A DNA stretch of 64,000 bases from Candidatus Poribacteria bacterium (GCA_003635315.1 PYJD01000026.1:1-64000); one strand, 5' to 3'. Positions 40,001-49,518 are shown, counted from the first letter of the stretch. The notes: generated by a model from the letters alone, not told the origin. A program made the numbers and translations.

Positions 40001-40500
40001 CACGCGAAGTTGAACAAGCAAGGAATGCTCTCACAGAGGATGAGTATTACCTAAGAAGTGAACCACTAAGTGATACACAATACGATCTCGCTGAAGAAAC
40101 TCTGGAAATTGCAGAAGAAATTTTATTACTACCTGAAGCGGATACTCCTTTTATACAGGAACAATATCAAAAAGTTGCAAAGGCTGCTGAGGTTATGGAT
40201 GAGACTGAATCTATTCTCGCTACTCCAGAAACTGGTCCTAAAGCTATCGCTGCAATCACTGAGGTTATTGAGATATTACTGGAAACAAGACGGACACCCA
40301 ATACCCCACCTATTACAAATGCTCCTCCTGCAACCGCAGCAGCTATGATGTTAATGGGGGCTGGGGATGGTGATGATTCTGGTCAAGCATTTATTGAGAA
40401 ACGATCACCACTACAAACAACTGGAAGAGCTGGTCGCGTTTTACCAGAAGAATACAGACAAGGTTTAGATGAATATTTCAATGTCTTAGAGGGTAATTAA
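37066..40500 (+). CDS. DUF4175-like large membrane protein of MoxR/VWA operons
   Basis: N-terminal two-TM region, long extracytoplasmic region, Gln/Ser/Asn-rich linker (QQSNQNPSESSQQNSSESQSASSQNDQQSQ), C-terminal helical region. ATG 37066 preferred over GTG 37060. Confidence 0.7.
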   Translation: MKQTQSKENNINLPPRMKSALNQYKKRVWIIKLAEGTLAALFGLIISYLVVFGLDRLFDTHALLRSLILITGMIGMVVFLPLKYYNWVWKNRHLEGIARLLQRKFPRFGDHVLGIIELASDRSDKYSSPALIAAAMRQVDEEVSRHNLAEAVPNPRHRRWTLAVGIPLIIVIIGILIIPEPSRNALARWLTPWRKVERYTFAQLDGNTDSRVVAYAEAFNVNAELKENSPWKPESGQAQYAKQNPVVAEREESTYKFELPPQTEDGILNLRIGDARRTIPVEPKLRPALKELVAKVQLPEYLLRTEPETVDVRGGIINIVKGSSATLEATITRELSEATLNDRTQKVDGPRIITESISDDTTTEIQLAWKDKYGLTASEPQIIQFEVNDDEAPTVILSKLKNNQVVLSTEVLTFEIQADDDYGVKQVGLEWKGIESPIQNPDPDEGEKTVSAGTPTSDSLIVPATFSIERENIRPQSFRLRAYAEDYFPDRMRTYSPQIVLHVLGPTEHFKWVIGQMQLWAGAAKDVHDRELQLHQTNLELRELTPEQLDTPAQRKKLQDQAAAERTNAAKLDSLIGSGVQLLQEATKNEEFDPDQLNSWAEMLNKLEEIADKKMPSVADLLAQAAQAPGQQSNQNPSESSQQNSSESQSASSQNDQQSQGNNNSESQSDNAIADTKKYGPDDIFSHEDAQESEKTDDPNKSGKVAGVDRSKPAAGESSANAPPNNPAPAVGDVESGFNKPEKPTNAQGQMVGGLGLANTTLKGSGREEQDNQQDQQDPSASDFVIQAVEIQKELLDAFSELSDEIKRLLSGLENSTFVKRLKAASRKQMDVAVDLNKMDAFGLANRASDNQEKRKKIANIEDAEVKTVNTIIQDMAAYVDRRPNEAYLRVLKEMEDATVANEIKAIITAINRNMIGVSTIEAEYWADTFDRWAEQLVGPLPPQPPGEAGLMELPNLPPEIILRVLRVIDREMQLREETREVEQARNALTEDEYYLRSEPLSDTQYDLAEETLEIAEEILLLPEADTPFIQEQYQKVAKAAEVMDETESILATPETGPKAIAAITEVIEILLETRRTPNTPPITNAPPATAAAMMLMGAGDGDDSGQAFIEKRSPLQTTGRAGRVLPEEYRQGLDEYFNVLEGN

Positions 40501-40510
40501 TTCGTCACTT

Positions 40511-40710
40511 TATACCATTACTAAGGTATATTATGACAAATAAAGTCATTCACCCAACCCGGTAGGAGCGGTTTGGAACCGCTCTCATAGGTGTCAATTT
40601 ACGGAAGACAACCCTTGTAAACCCGGACCTGGTAGGAGCGGTTTGGAACTGCTCTGAATATAATATAGAATGAGTATTTATGACAACTATTCATCTGGAA
40701 ATGGTATTAC
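40511..40710. repeat. Shell-A repeat element with duplicated GTAGgagcggtttggaac core
   Basis: tataccattactaaggtatattatgac ... ggtaggagcggtttggaaccgctct ... ggtaggagcggtttggaactgctct ... gagtatttatgacaactattcatctggaaatggtatta. Confidence 0.85.
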
Positions 40711-40723
40711 AGAAGAAACAAAT

Positions 40724-41695
40724 ATGAATAAACAGGAGAAAGATATTATTCCTTTTGAGATGTTTGCAAGTTTCAAAAGAATTGAGTCTGGGAATCCAAT
40801 TATCGCATTACCACCTCCACTTTGGGCAGCAGCTACACACGCCATCGTTGTTGATGATACGGTTCATTATATCTGGTGTAAACGTGATAGGTCTGTTTCC
40901 TCTGATACAACAAAAAGCCAAGTCCGTTGGGTGATGATGCATGCAACCGCACCAACAGATGATCTAACAAATATCACTCAAGATGATAGGAATCCTATAC
41001 TTGAACCATCAATTAACGATTTCGATAACGCAGCTGTCGAATATCCTTTCCCATTCTTAAATCCTGCTGATGGGAAGTATTATATGTATTACCGGGGAAA
41101 AGGAAACACAACTCCGGAGCAAACGGGGTTGCTTGTGAGTGATGGGGATCTTGGAAAATGGCAACGGGTCAAATCCACTCCTGTCATTCCTGCTGATACA
41201 GAACACGAACAATTTGGGTCTACGCACCCTTCCGTGGCAATTGATGGTGATACGATTCATATAATATATACTGGAAAAGCTACAAAGTCATTCGGTGAAG
41301 GATTGACAATGTGCCATGCCACCGCTCCAATAAATGATCCATCAACAGTGACAAAAAACCCAAATAACCCTGTTTTTACTGGAAGCGGGGAAGAATGGGA
41401 TTCAAAGGCAGTCCGTGAAACAGAATTATACAAAGGTCCACACTATTATCACATACTCTATGGTGGTTTCGATGGGAAAGTATGGCGTATAGGACATGTT
41501 CGTACTCGGGATTTTCATTCATTTCAACCTAATCCGTATAATCCGGTGTTTAAACCTTCCGATAATCCTGAACACTTCGATTGTGATGGGGTTCTAACTG
41601 GGCAGATCATTAAAATTGGGCAGACATATTTCATGCTATACGCAGGTAAAAAGGGGCAGGAATGGCAAACTGGTCTCGCAACAATATCTCCATAA
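40724..41695 (+). CDS. Five-bladed beta-propeller glycosidase-like protein (GH43/GH130-like)
   Basis: GNPIIALPPPLWAAATHAIVVDDTVHYIW, DRNPILEPSINDFDNAAVEYPFPFLNPADGKYYMYYRGKG, GQTYFMLYAGKKGQEWQTGLATI. ATG 40724; the listed start at 40670 lies in the repeat element. Confidence 0.75.
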   Translation: MNKQEKDIIPFEMFASFKRIESGNPIIALPPPLWAAATHAIVVDDTVHYIWCKRDRSVSSDTTKSQVRWVMMHATAPTDDLTNITQDDRNPILEPSINDFDNAAVEYPFPFLNPADGKYYMYYRGKGNTTPEQTGLLVSDGDLGKWQRVKSTPVIPADTEHEQFGSTHPSVAIDGDTIHIIYTGKATKSFGEGLTMCHATAPINDPSTVTKNPNNPVFTGSGEEWDSKAVRETELYKGPHYYHILYGGFDGKVWRIGHVRTRDFHSFQPNPYNPVFKPSDNPEHFDCDGVLTGQIIKIGQTYFMLYAGKKGQEWQTGLATISP

Positions 41696-41705
41696 AGGTA
41701 ACAAC

Positions 41706-43445
41706 ATGATTCGTAGAAGTTTCTTGATAATGCTGATGATAACTGGGATCTGTACCTTTGATTTTGTTTCCTTTGCACAAGATCATATTCCTAAAGGGGC
41801 AACCATTAAAGGTGAGGTAAACGAAGTAGATGCAGATAGAACTCCCATTGAAGGGGCAGAAATAAAACTCATTAGTTCTGACGGCAAAGAGTATAAAAAG
41901 AAATCAGATGCCAATGGTAAATACGAATTTACAGCTATTCCTCAGGGACGTTACACTATCAACGTGACAAAAACAGGATACCGAGACAGAATAGGAAAAC
42001 CTTTGGTAATAATTGAAGGTGGAGAATTCTATAACGCATTTAGAATGATCAAAGGGAATATAGGACATCAGAGAATGCTGATTGATGCTGAACTTAATAA
42101 GAACAAACCTGATACAAAGAAATTAATGGCATTGATCCAACATATTAGCAAAGAAATTGGGCAATTATATGAATTGGATGAACCCACTTTGAATGACTTC
42201 CAAAAGTCTGTTATGATCACAATAGAAACTACCATTAATAAAGAAGGTAGTCTGCTTAATCGAGCATATCCACAAGTATCAGCAGAGGGAAATCTCGGTT
42301 TATTAGTCCTATTATTGGTAGACCCTGACATAACAACCGCTTTTGCCAATTATCTAACTGAAACACAATTACAAAGTTATATTGATTCCACCAAGAAACG
42401 TCGACAACAAGTACGAAGAACTTTTGCTGATTTTTTTACACTATATTTGGATCAGACACTTTCACTTTCACCGAATCAACGGGAAGACATCGCGAATCTG
42501 TTATACAAAAGAACTGATGGAGAAATGTATATGCTATCGAATCTAATATTCACGCAGTCTCTTCCTCAAACTATTGTAAATTTCGTATCTGATAGTACAC
42601 ACGGATCATTCAAGCAAATTTTGACTGATGAACAATATGAGATATGGCAAGAAATTGTTAAGTTAACGAAAACTCTATATGAAATTGTGGTCGTTGATCT
42701 GATACAATTCGGTGAGAAGGAAGTTGTTAGACGAAACAGAACAGATGGAAATACAGGTGATTTTAAAATTGAGAAATTGGCACAGATGGTTCTTAACTTA
42801 CATACAAAACAGTTTGGAGATCTAAACGATTCAACCACAGAACGGTTTGCATTGGTCAATAAAGGAATTGTCGAAAATTACTCTGAAAAACGGAATAGAG
42901 AAGCAATGAAGATAATATCCCTAATGAAGTCTTATCCTGAACTAATGTTTTCTGCTGTAACCGGGCAAATTCCTCGAAATTTGGCTCTCCAAAAACTAAA
43001 GGTTCTTCAAAATGAATATTGGGTGAATGACATTTCAAATGATGAAGATGAAGATGTTGTAAATCAGGTTTTTAATCAAATCACACTCAACAAATACTTA
43101 TTACAGAATATATTCAATGTTGTCACCGAACCAATCTATCAGCAGACTATCAAAGAGACTATATCTGAGGAAGAGTTTGAAAAATATCGTAAACGTCAGT
43201 TAGAAATAGAGACAATGCGGCAGCGCGTTGCACAAAAACTGATGGTTGAGATTCTTGATTTGCACATACTTTTAAACACAATGCAGCGAAAAAACATAGA
43301 GGAAATAGCTTCCGAATTAACTATACCCCTGCTGAATAAAATAGCATTGCAATTTATGTTCCTTGAATTATATCTTAATATCAATCCAGATGATTTGAGT
43401 CCATGGCAGCAGAATATGCTCAATCAAGGAGTCTTCTTAAAATGA
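41706..43445 (+). CDS. Secreted protein with carboxypeptidase-regulatory-like (CarboxypepD_reg) domain
   Basis: Signal peptide from ATG 41706 (MIRRSFLIMLMITGICTFDFVSFAQ); IEGAEIKLISSDGKEYKKKSDANGKYEFTAIPQGRYTINVTKTGYR. Confidence 0.7.
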   Translation: MIRRSFLIMLMITGICTFDFVSFAQDHIPKGATIKGEVNEVDADRTPIEGAEIKLISSDGKEYKKKSDANGKYEFTAIPQGRYTINVTKTGYRDRIGKPLVIIEGGEFYNAFRMIKGNIGHQRMLIDAELNKNKPDTKKLMALIQHISKEIGQLYELDEPTLNDFQKSVMITIETTINKEGSLLNRAYPQVSAEGNLGLLVLLLVDPDITTAFANYLTETQLQSYIDSTKKRRQQVRRTFADFFTLYLDQTLSLSPNQREDIANLLYKRTDGEMYMLSNLIFTQSLPQTIVNFVSDSTHGSFKQILTDEQYEIWQEIVKLTKTLYEIVVVDLIQFGEKEVVRRNRTDGNTGDFKIEKLAQMVLNLHTKQFGDLNDSTTERFALVNKGIVENYSEKRNREAMKIISLMKSYPELMFSAVTGQIPRNLALQKLKVLQNEYWVNDISNDEDEDVVNQVFNQITLNKYLLQNIFNVVTEPIYQQTIKETISEEEFEKYRKRQLEIETMRQRVAQKLMVEILDLHILLNTMQRKNIEEIASELTIPLLNKIALQFMFLELYLNINPDDLSPWQQNMLNQGVFLK

Positions 43446-44539
43446 TTATAGCTAAAGAAAAGAACCCATTCGCTGAAATTCATACATTTTTCACTGGACT
43501 ACTCAGTTTCTTGATAATATGTATGTTACCTATTGAATTCGTAAGAGCACAGGACGCAACACTACGGTTTGGCACAGGTGTGCCACCCGCTGTCAGGAGT
43601 ATCAATGACCGAAGTTTACGATACTTGGCAACTACGCAATTACAAGATGGAAGTTGGAGAGCAAGTCAATCCGGCGCAGGAATTATCGGTATATGTGTCA
43701 TGGCATTTATGGCAAGTGGTGAAGACCCCGATTACGGTCCCTATGCAGAAAACATACGAAGATCATTACGAAATATCATTTCAAAACAGAATCCAAAGAC
43801 TGGTTACATGCAGGGTACTGGACATGGGTCAATGTATCACCACGGATTTGCTACATTAGCTCTTTCTGAAGCCTATGGCGTTGTAAGTGATGATTTACTA
43901 TGGAAGGATAGCAATATTCCTGAAAATCGAAGAAGAACTATTGGTGAATCCTTAGAACTTGCTGTTCGATGTGTGCTAACCGCACAAGAGAAGAATCCAT
44001 GGGGGGCATGGAGGTATTCACCTCAAGCACGGGATGCTGATACTACTGTCGCAGGAACTGTACTAATGGGTGTTCTCGGGGCACGAAACGCAGGGATTGA
44101 AATACCAAACGAAGCTGTCAACAAAGCTCTCAACTTCTTTCAGACATGTACAATGCGAGATGGATCTGTTTCATATACACCAGGAAGAAGTCATGGGGGT
44201 GGAGTCACCCGCGCAGCGATAGCCGTACTGGTGTATTCTATTGGAAAGAGAAAAGATACTCCTGAATATAAGTCAACTTCTGAATTCATTGTTCGTAGAA
44301 AAGATTATTCCACACAAGGCAGTTACCAATTTTACACATTATACTATATGGCTCAAGCTCTATTTCAATGTGATTTTAAAGCATGGCAGTCTTGGAATCA
44401 GCGAACTATTGAAAAATTACAACAGATGCAACAAACAGATGGCAGTTTTAATAGTAATCATGGTAAAGCATATGGTACCGGCATGGCTGTTCTTACATTA
44501 GCCCTAAATTATCGACTACTACCCATTTATGAAAGATAA
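43442..44539 (+). CDS. Prenyltransferase/squalene-oxidase repeat protein, secreted
   Basis: SLRYLATTQLQDGSWRASQSGAGIIGICVMAFMASGEDPDYGPYAENIRRSLRNIISKQNPKTGYMQG; QQTDGSFNSNHGKAYGTGMAVLTLAL. Start likely ATG 43442. Confidence 0.82.
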   Translation: MIIAKEKNPFAEIHTFFTGLLSFLIICMLPIEFVRAQDATLRFGTGVPPAVRSINDRSLRYLATTQLQDGSWRASQSGAGIIGICVMAFMASGEDPDYGPYAENIRRSLRNIISKQNPKTGYMQGTGHGSMYHHGFATLALSEAYGVVSDDLLWKDSNIPENRRRTIGESLELAVRCVLTAQEKNPWGAWRYSPQARDADTTVAGTVLMGVLGARNAGIEIPNEAVNKALNFFQTCTMRDGSVSYTPGRSHGGGVTRAAIAVLVYSIGKRKDTPEYKSTSEFIVRRKDYSTQGSYQFYTLYYMAQALFQCDFKAWQSWNQRTIEKLQQMQQTDGSFNSNHGKAYGTGMAVLTLALNYRLLPIYER

Positions 44540-44674
44540 TATAGCATGAATTCGATGTAAAACAGATGATGTTCTTAATAGCTTAATTCTGCATATACAG
44601 TCGCTCTGAAGTCAAATATATCTCATACTAAGTTCATATTATAGTGAACATTGAAAATAATAACACATAATCCC

Positions 44675-44738
44675 TGTAGGAGCGATTTCCGAATCGCGAT
44701 TTAGCTCAGATAGTCGGGAATCGGAGTTCCCTCCTACA
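44675..44738. repeat. Composite REP-like palindrome in shell-B-like flanks
   Basis: tgtaggagcgatttccgaatcgcgatttagctcagatagtcgggaatcggagttccctcctaca, flanked by attatagtgaacattgaa and ttcaatagtttactataat. Confidence 0.85.
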
Positions 44739-44807
44739 TCTCAAAATGTTCCATTAATTCAATAGTTTACTATAATATACAAATACCTTGTAATAAATGG
44801 AGAAATC

Positions 44808-47237
44808 ATGAGAAAGTGCAAAATTCAAAATGTCATTATTCTTATAATGTTTATTGGACTGTGGATGCCTACAACCGTTATGGCACAGGAAACATTTTTA
44901 CGTTGGAATAATGGAGATTCTCTCCCAGGAAAGTTAATTCAAGGTGAACACGATCTTATTCGATGGGCATCTCCGTTCTTTTCTGATGAACTGGTAATTG
45001 ATGCTACAGAAATAAATGCAATTGTATTCCCTCAAATACCTGTTGATGCTACAGAAACTTTCCGTATAGGTACTGTAATGGGAGATTCAATCATCGCAGA
45101 TATTATTGGTTCTGATGATAGTACTTTGCTTTGTAAAAGTGAACGACTTGGGGAATTCCGATTGAAACGTTCTGCTATCTATTCATGGGAGAATCGTGAA
45201 CATTCCAGGTTGTTATTTGATGGAGCACACTTATCTTCTTGGAGTGTAAATAATAAAAACCGGAACAATATTAGACAAGATCCTGCAAATAAACTTCAAC
45301 ATAAAGATTGGAATACAGATCGAGCAGGACATCCACAGACAAACAAGCAAAAATCAAATATCTTTTATCCCATCAAATGGCCAGAAGGTTTTGAAATCGA
45401 TTTTGAAATCTCATCTACATTACGTCCACCCGGATTTGTTTTCTCACTTGGCAAGAATCTTTATGAAGCTTTACGCATTGAAACATGGGTTAATGAACTC
45501 GTCGTCGTTCAAGGGACACTTTTTGAATCGGTGATGAAAATTGAACCTGACCGGAGAAGTTTCCGGTTAAGACTTGCCTATGACCAACCAAGTCAACTCC
45601 TCAAACTTTTTGATCAGAATGGGAACCTACTCCTTGAATTAAATGACGTCGAACAAACGATTGAATCCGCCGGAGTCTATGTATATAATCGGGGAAACGA
45701 TCTTAAAATACAACGACTACGAGTCTATAGTCAATCTGAGTTTGCAAAAAACCAACAGATCGATTTTACAAAACCGCGCGTACATATGATGAATGGAGAG
45801 GTACATTATGGACAGTTGTACGTTGATAATGGAACTACCTATGTGAGATCTTATGATGGTCTTATAAGCGACATTAATCTACAGGATGTTGATCGCGTTA
45901 TCATACCAGGGATGGAAAAGACTGTAATTGATAAACACGCTGCATTGACATATATTGACGGCACAATTATCTCAGGAAAGATTGAACGGCTAAATTCAGA
46001 ATCGGTTGTTCTAAACACAGCATTTGCTACAGAACCAGTATCTTGTTCTTATGAAGGGGTAGAAAGACTCCGTTTTAATACAAAGGTGAATACAAAACGG
46101 GATACTAAGGACTATGATAAAATGTTCTTCCAAACAGGTAGTCTAAAAGGGAATGTTATTTTTGATAACAACGATCCATCTCTTATTAGATGGAAACCTG
46201 TAGGAGGAATGGTACCATTAAGTCTAACTAATTTACGATCTCTCCGGATACAACGGAATAACAAAGATGTATCAAGATTACAATCTTTTGATATTAAGAA
46301 ATTTCCTCATCTATTACATCTGAAAAACGGTGAAGTTCTTCCCTGTAAAATTGTGTCTTATGACAAAACCAATATCGGATTTGAATCCCCATTTCTAAAT
46401 GCCACCACCATAAACACCTCCTTCGTAAAAGGTCTTGAGTTTACACGAGGAAAAACACATGGTAGAAAAGAAAACCGAAATCCTATAACAATTACCGGTG
46501 GGGATAAGCATCGTATTATTCTTGAAGACGGTAGAATTATTGAGGCTGATATACTTAGAGAAAAAGAGGGTGAAGTAAATATAGTTATTAACGAAAATAA
46601 AGTAATGGCTGGAAATGTGAAATTCTTCATTGCTGGAGGAGGGATTGAAAACGATGCAGAAATCCTAAAACATGGGGTAGAGTTGTTGTTTGATCCTCTT
46701 GAGACAAAACCTGATAAATTGGACAAGAAATTAGAACGGGCATTAACTGTACCACGATTTAGTCGTGAAAATCCACCCAAACATCTACTCATAGCAAATA
46801 ATGGGGATATTAAACGGGGAACTTTATTAGATTTTAACGGGCAGACAATTCAGTTTGAATCTAAATTAAATATAGCCACTATTCCAATAAACAGAATCGC
46901 GCGTATCGTAGATATCAGTGATGAGAATGATGAACAGTTAAAAAAACAGAATCAACAAGATATTGTAAAACAGGATGATCCTTTACCTAATAAAGAAAGG
47001 AAACCTTTGTCAGAAATTCGGTTCGCTTTGATCCATAACCCAATTCTTATTTTTGAACCTAATAAAGTGAAAGGTGAAAGATTGTTAGGTACATCAGCTA
47101 TTTATGGGGATATATCTGTTCCACTTCAAAGCATACAATATATCCATTTTGGCGAAAAAGCGAAATCTTTCAAATCCGTTTTTGAAGATTGGGTTGTCCG
47201 TCCAGCAAAAGAGCCGCAATTAAATGCTGATCGATAA
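44808..47237 (+). CDS. Secreted hypothetical protein with internal NGD-type repeats
   Basis: Signal peptide IILIMFIGLWMPTTVMAQ; recurring WNNGDSLPGKLIQGEHDLIRWASPF, LKNGEVLPCKIVSYDKTNIGFESPF, ANNGDIKRGTLLDFNGQTIQFESKL. Confidence 0.75.
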   Translation: MRKCKIQNVIILIMFIGLWMPTTVMAQETFLRWNNGDSLPGKLIQGEHDLIRWASPFFSDELVIDATEINAIVFPQIPVDATETFRIGTVMGDSIIADIIGSDDSTLLCKSERLGEFRLKRSAIYSWENREHSRLLFDGAHLSSWSVNNKNRNNIRQDPANKLQHKDWNTDRAGHPQTNKQKSNIFYPIKWPEGFEIDFEISSTLRPPGFVFSLGKNLYEALRIETWVNELVVVQGTLFESVMKIEPDRRSFRLRLAYDQPSQLLKLFDQNGNLLLELNDVEQTIESAGVYVYNRGNDLKIQRLRVYSQSEFAKNQQIDFTKPRVHMMNGEVHYGQLYVDNGTTYVRSYDGLISDINLQDVDRVIIPGMEKTVIDKHAALTYIDGTIISGKIERLNSESVVLNTAFATEPVSCSYEGVERLRFNTKVNTKRDTKDYDKMFFQTGSLKGNVIFDNNDPSLIRWKPVGGMVPLSLTNLRSLRIQRNNKDVSRLQSFDIKKFPHLLHLKNGEVLPCKIVSYDKTNIGFESPFLNATTINTSFVKGLEFTRGKTHGRKENRNPITITGGDKHRIILEDGRIIEADILREKEGEVNIVINENKVMAGNVKFFIAGGGIENDAEILKHGVELLFDPLETKPDKLDKKLERALTVPRFSRENPPKHLLIANNGDIKRGTLLDFNGQTIQFESKLNIATIPINRIARIVDISDENDEQLKKQNQQDIVKQDDPLPNKERKPLSEIRFALIHNPILIFEPNKVKGERLLGTSAIYGDISVPLQSIQYIHFGEKAKSFKSVFEDWVVRPAKEPQLNADR

Positions 47238-47346
47238 TCTTCATCAAGCATTTCCTTGTCAAATTCTTCATTTGTGCTACAAACTCTTAGGTTAAGGTAC
47301 AAGTGAAGAATTACCACCAAATACATTCTTATACCATTTCTAAGTA

Positions 47347-47781
47347 ATACCATTTCTATGAAATATTATGACATATCAACACCATTCACCCAACCCAGTT
47401 GGAGCGGTTTGGAACCGTCCCATAGGTGTCAATTTAAGGAATTTCCAAGCATATTCACGCGATGTCTATTCCTCTTGTAGGTCGGGTAGAGGAACGAAAC
47501 CCGACGAATTCCATACGCGGATTCGGCGTTGATTTGGACGAATTCCATACGCGGATTCGGCGTTGATTTGGACGAATTCCATACGCGGATTCGGCGTTGA
47601 TTTGGACGAATTCCATACGCGGATTCGGCGTTGATTTGGACAAATACCCGCCGAATTCCATACGCGGATTCGGCGTTGATTTGGGGAATGCTAAATAGCA
47701 ATCATACCGTTGATTCCTTGATACACCGAATATAATATATCATGCGTATTTATGACACCTATTCATTTAGAAATGGTATTA
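47347..47781. repeat. Shell-A repeat element with internal GTAGGTCGGG insertion and tandem array
   Basis: taataccatttctatgaaatattatgacatatcaacacc...ttggagcggtttggaaccg...cttgtaggtcgggtagaggaacgaaacccgac...gcgtatttatgacacctattcatttagaaatggtatta. Confidence 0.85.
47503..47683. repeat. 34-bp tandem repeat, four copies plus one offset partial copy
   Basis: gacgaattccatacgcggattcggcgttgatttg at 47503, 47537, 47571, 47605; partial fifth copy 47653-47683 after gacaaatacccgcc. Confidence 0.95.
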
Positions 47782-47856
47782 TATTAAAAATGTCTAATTT
47801 CTCATTAATTTATTATAAATACTAATAATAAACATAAACAGGGTGGAACACCAGAT

Positions 47857-49317
47857 ATGGATAAACGTCCAAATATATTGTGGTATTGTACAGACCAACA
47901 ACGATTCGATACAATTGGCGCATTAGGAAATGCACATATACATACACCAAGACTAAATGAACTTGTCCGTAAATCAGTCACATTTACGCAGGCATATTGT
48001 CAATCTCCTATATGCACACCATCACGCGCAAGTTTCATGACAGGGATGTATCCTTCAGCACTGAGTGTTACTGGCAATGGTAATCCAAGTTTTCCGGATT
48101 ACTATGAAGACCGACTGATATCTCATGTCCTCGCAAATGAGGGATACGATTGTGGCTTAATTGGAAAACTTCATCTCGCAAGTGCTTATGAAGCACAGGA
48201 AAACCGCGTTAACGATGGATACCGGTATTTTCAATATAGCCATGACCATGGTAAACCGAAAGCCTTTGGGCATGAATATGCTGAGTGGGTTCGCGAACAA
48301 GGAGCAGACTTGGAAGACCTATTGAAACAGAGAGTCGTCAACCAAAACCCAAAGAAAAAGACCGGACACTTTCCCGAACCCACGCCTGATTGTGATAACA
48401 TTCCTCCACATCTCCATCAGACTTATTGGTGTACTGAAAAAGCAATTGAATTCATTAAGAAAAATAGAAAAAAGAATCAACCGTGGATGCTAAATATCAA
48501 TCCGTTTGATCCTCATCCTGGATTTGACGCCCCATGGGAATATTACAGAAGGTATGATCCAGATACATTACCCGGTCCATACTTTGAAGACAGCGATATA
48601 CCTTTTCAGAATAAATTAACTGAAGCAGGTATTGATTTCCAATCTAAGGCAAAAAACCCAACTGAATTCGATGGGAAACAAGTACAAGCTTCTTATTACG
48701 CTATGATTGAACAAGTAGACCATGAGTTTGGACGAATCCTCGATTTTCTTGATGCAGAAAATCTACGAGATAATACTATCATTATATTTACCTCTGATCA
48801 TGGTGAATCTCTCGGAGACCACGGACTTCTCTACAAAGGCTGCCGTTTTTACGAAGGATTAGTTAGGGTTCCACTTATCATTTCTATGCCAACCCATTTT
48901 CTCGCAGGCGTATATAGTCATGACCTTGTGGAACTTATTGACATTGTCCCTACACTCTATGAACTGTTAGAAATTGATATTCCCTATTATGTTCAGGGTA
49001 AACCCCTCAATCAAATTATGCGTGGCACTATTTTTCACAATGAACATCGTGAATCGGTACGTTCAGAATTCTTCGGCGCATTAGCTACAGCTGATCAGAC
49101 CCATGCCACAATGTATCGAGATAATAGATGGAAACTCGTTGTATACCATCAAAAAGGAATATCCGAACTCTATGATCTTCGGAACGATCCTTGGGAACAC
49201 CACGATCTATCTGAAGATACTGAGTATCAGGACATCAAGTGGGAACTGATGCAGAAAAGTTTCGATGCAACTGTTTATTCACACCCACAAATGATACCAC
49301 GTGTCGCTTCCCATTAA
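47857..49317 (+). CDS. Sulfatase family protein
   Basis: RPNILWYCTDQQRFDTIGALGN, QSPICTPSRASFMTGMYPS (Cys-type formylglycine motif CTPSR), NTIIIFTSDHGESLGDHGLLYKG. Confidence 0.96.
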   Translation: MDKRPNILWYCTDQQRFDTIGALGNAHIHTPRLNELVRKSVTFTQAYCQSPICTPSRASFMTGMYPSALSVTGNGNPSFPDYYEDRLISHVLANEGYDCGLIGKLHLASAYEAQENRVNDGYRYFQYSHDHGKPKAFGHEYAEWVREQGADLEDLLKQRVVNQNPKKKTGHFPEPTPDCDNIPPHLHQTYWCTEKAIEFIKKNRKKNQPWMLNINPFDPHPGFDAPWEYYRRYDPDTLPGPYFEDSDIPFQNKLTEAGIDFQSKAKNPTEFDGKQVQASYYAMIEQVDHEFGRILDFLDAENLRDNTIIIFTSDHGESLGDHGLLYKGCRFYEGLVRVPLIISMPTHFLAGVYSHDLVELIDIVPTLYELLEIDIPYYVQGKPLNQIMRGTIFHNEHRESVRSEFFGALATADQTHATMYRDNRWKLVVYHQKGISELYDLRNDPWEHHDLSEDTEYQDIKWELMQKSFDATVYSHPQMIPRVASH

Positions 49318-49402
49318 ACAATTGATTTTATATCAAAATTCCAACCTTGGCAGTTTCGACGTTAATTAACCTTAATGCGTTATCCAACTGCTCCTGATAA
49401 GG

Positions 49403-49518
49403 TAATACCATTTCTGATATATAATGTCTCTCTTGTAGCATAAACTTTCCAGTTTGTGCTACATTCAGCTTCATTTCTAACAATAGGTAATAGGACTAAA
49501 ATTAATAGAAATGGTATG
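49403..49518. repeat. Shell-A repeat element with GTAGcataaact core
   Basis: taataccatttctgatat ... cttgtagcataaactttccagtttgtgct ... taatagaaatggtatga. Confidence 0.85.

Noticed and set aside
41616-41705. ORF-track N-terminal extension of 41616..43445
   Set aside because: Overlaps the end of the glycosidase gene; ATG 41706 gives a proper signal peptide.
47503-47683. 34-bp repeats considered as a CRISPR array
   Set aside because: Units are directly adjacent with no unique spacers and there are no cas genes nearby.
47429-47701. Minus-strand ORFs with INAESAYGIRPNQRRIRVWNSSKSTPNPRMEF repeats
   Set aside because: They are readings of the 34-bp tandem array in different frames; no start context or family similarity.
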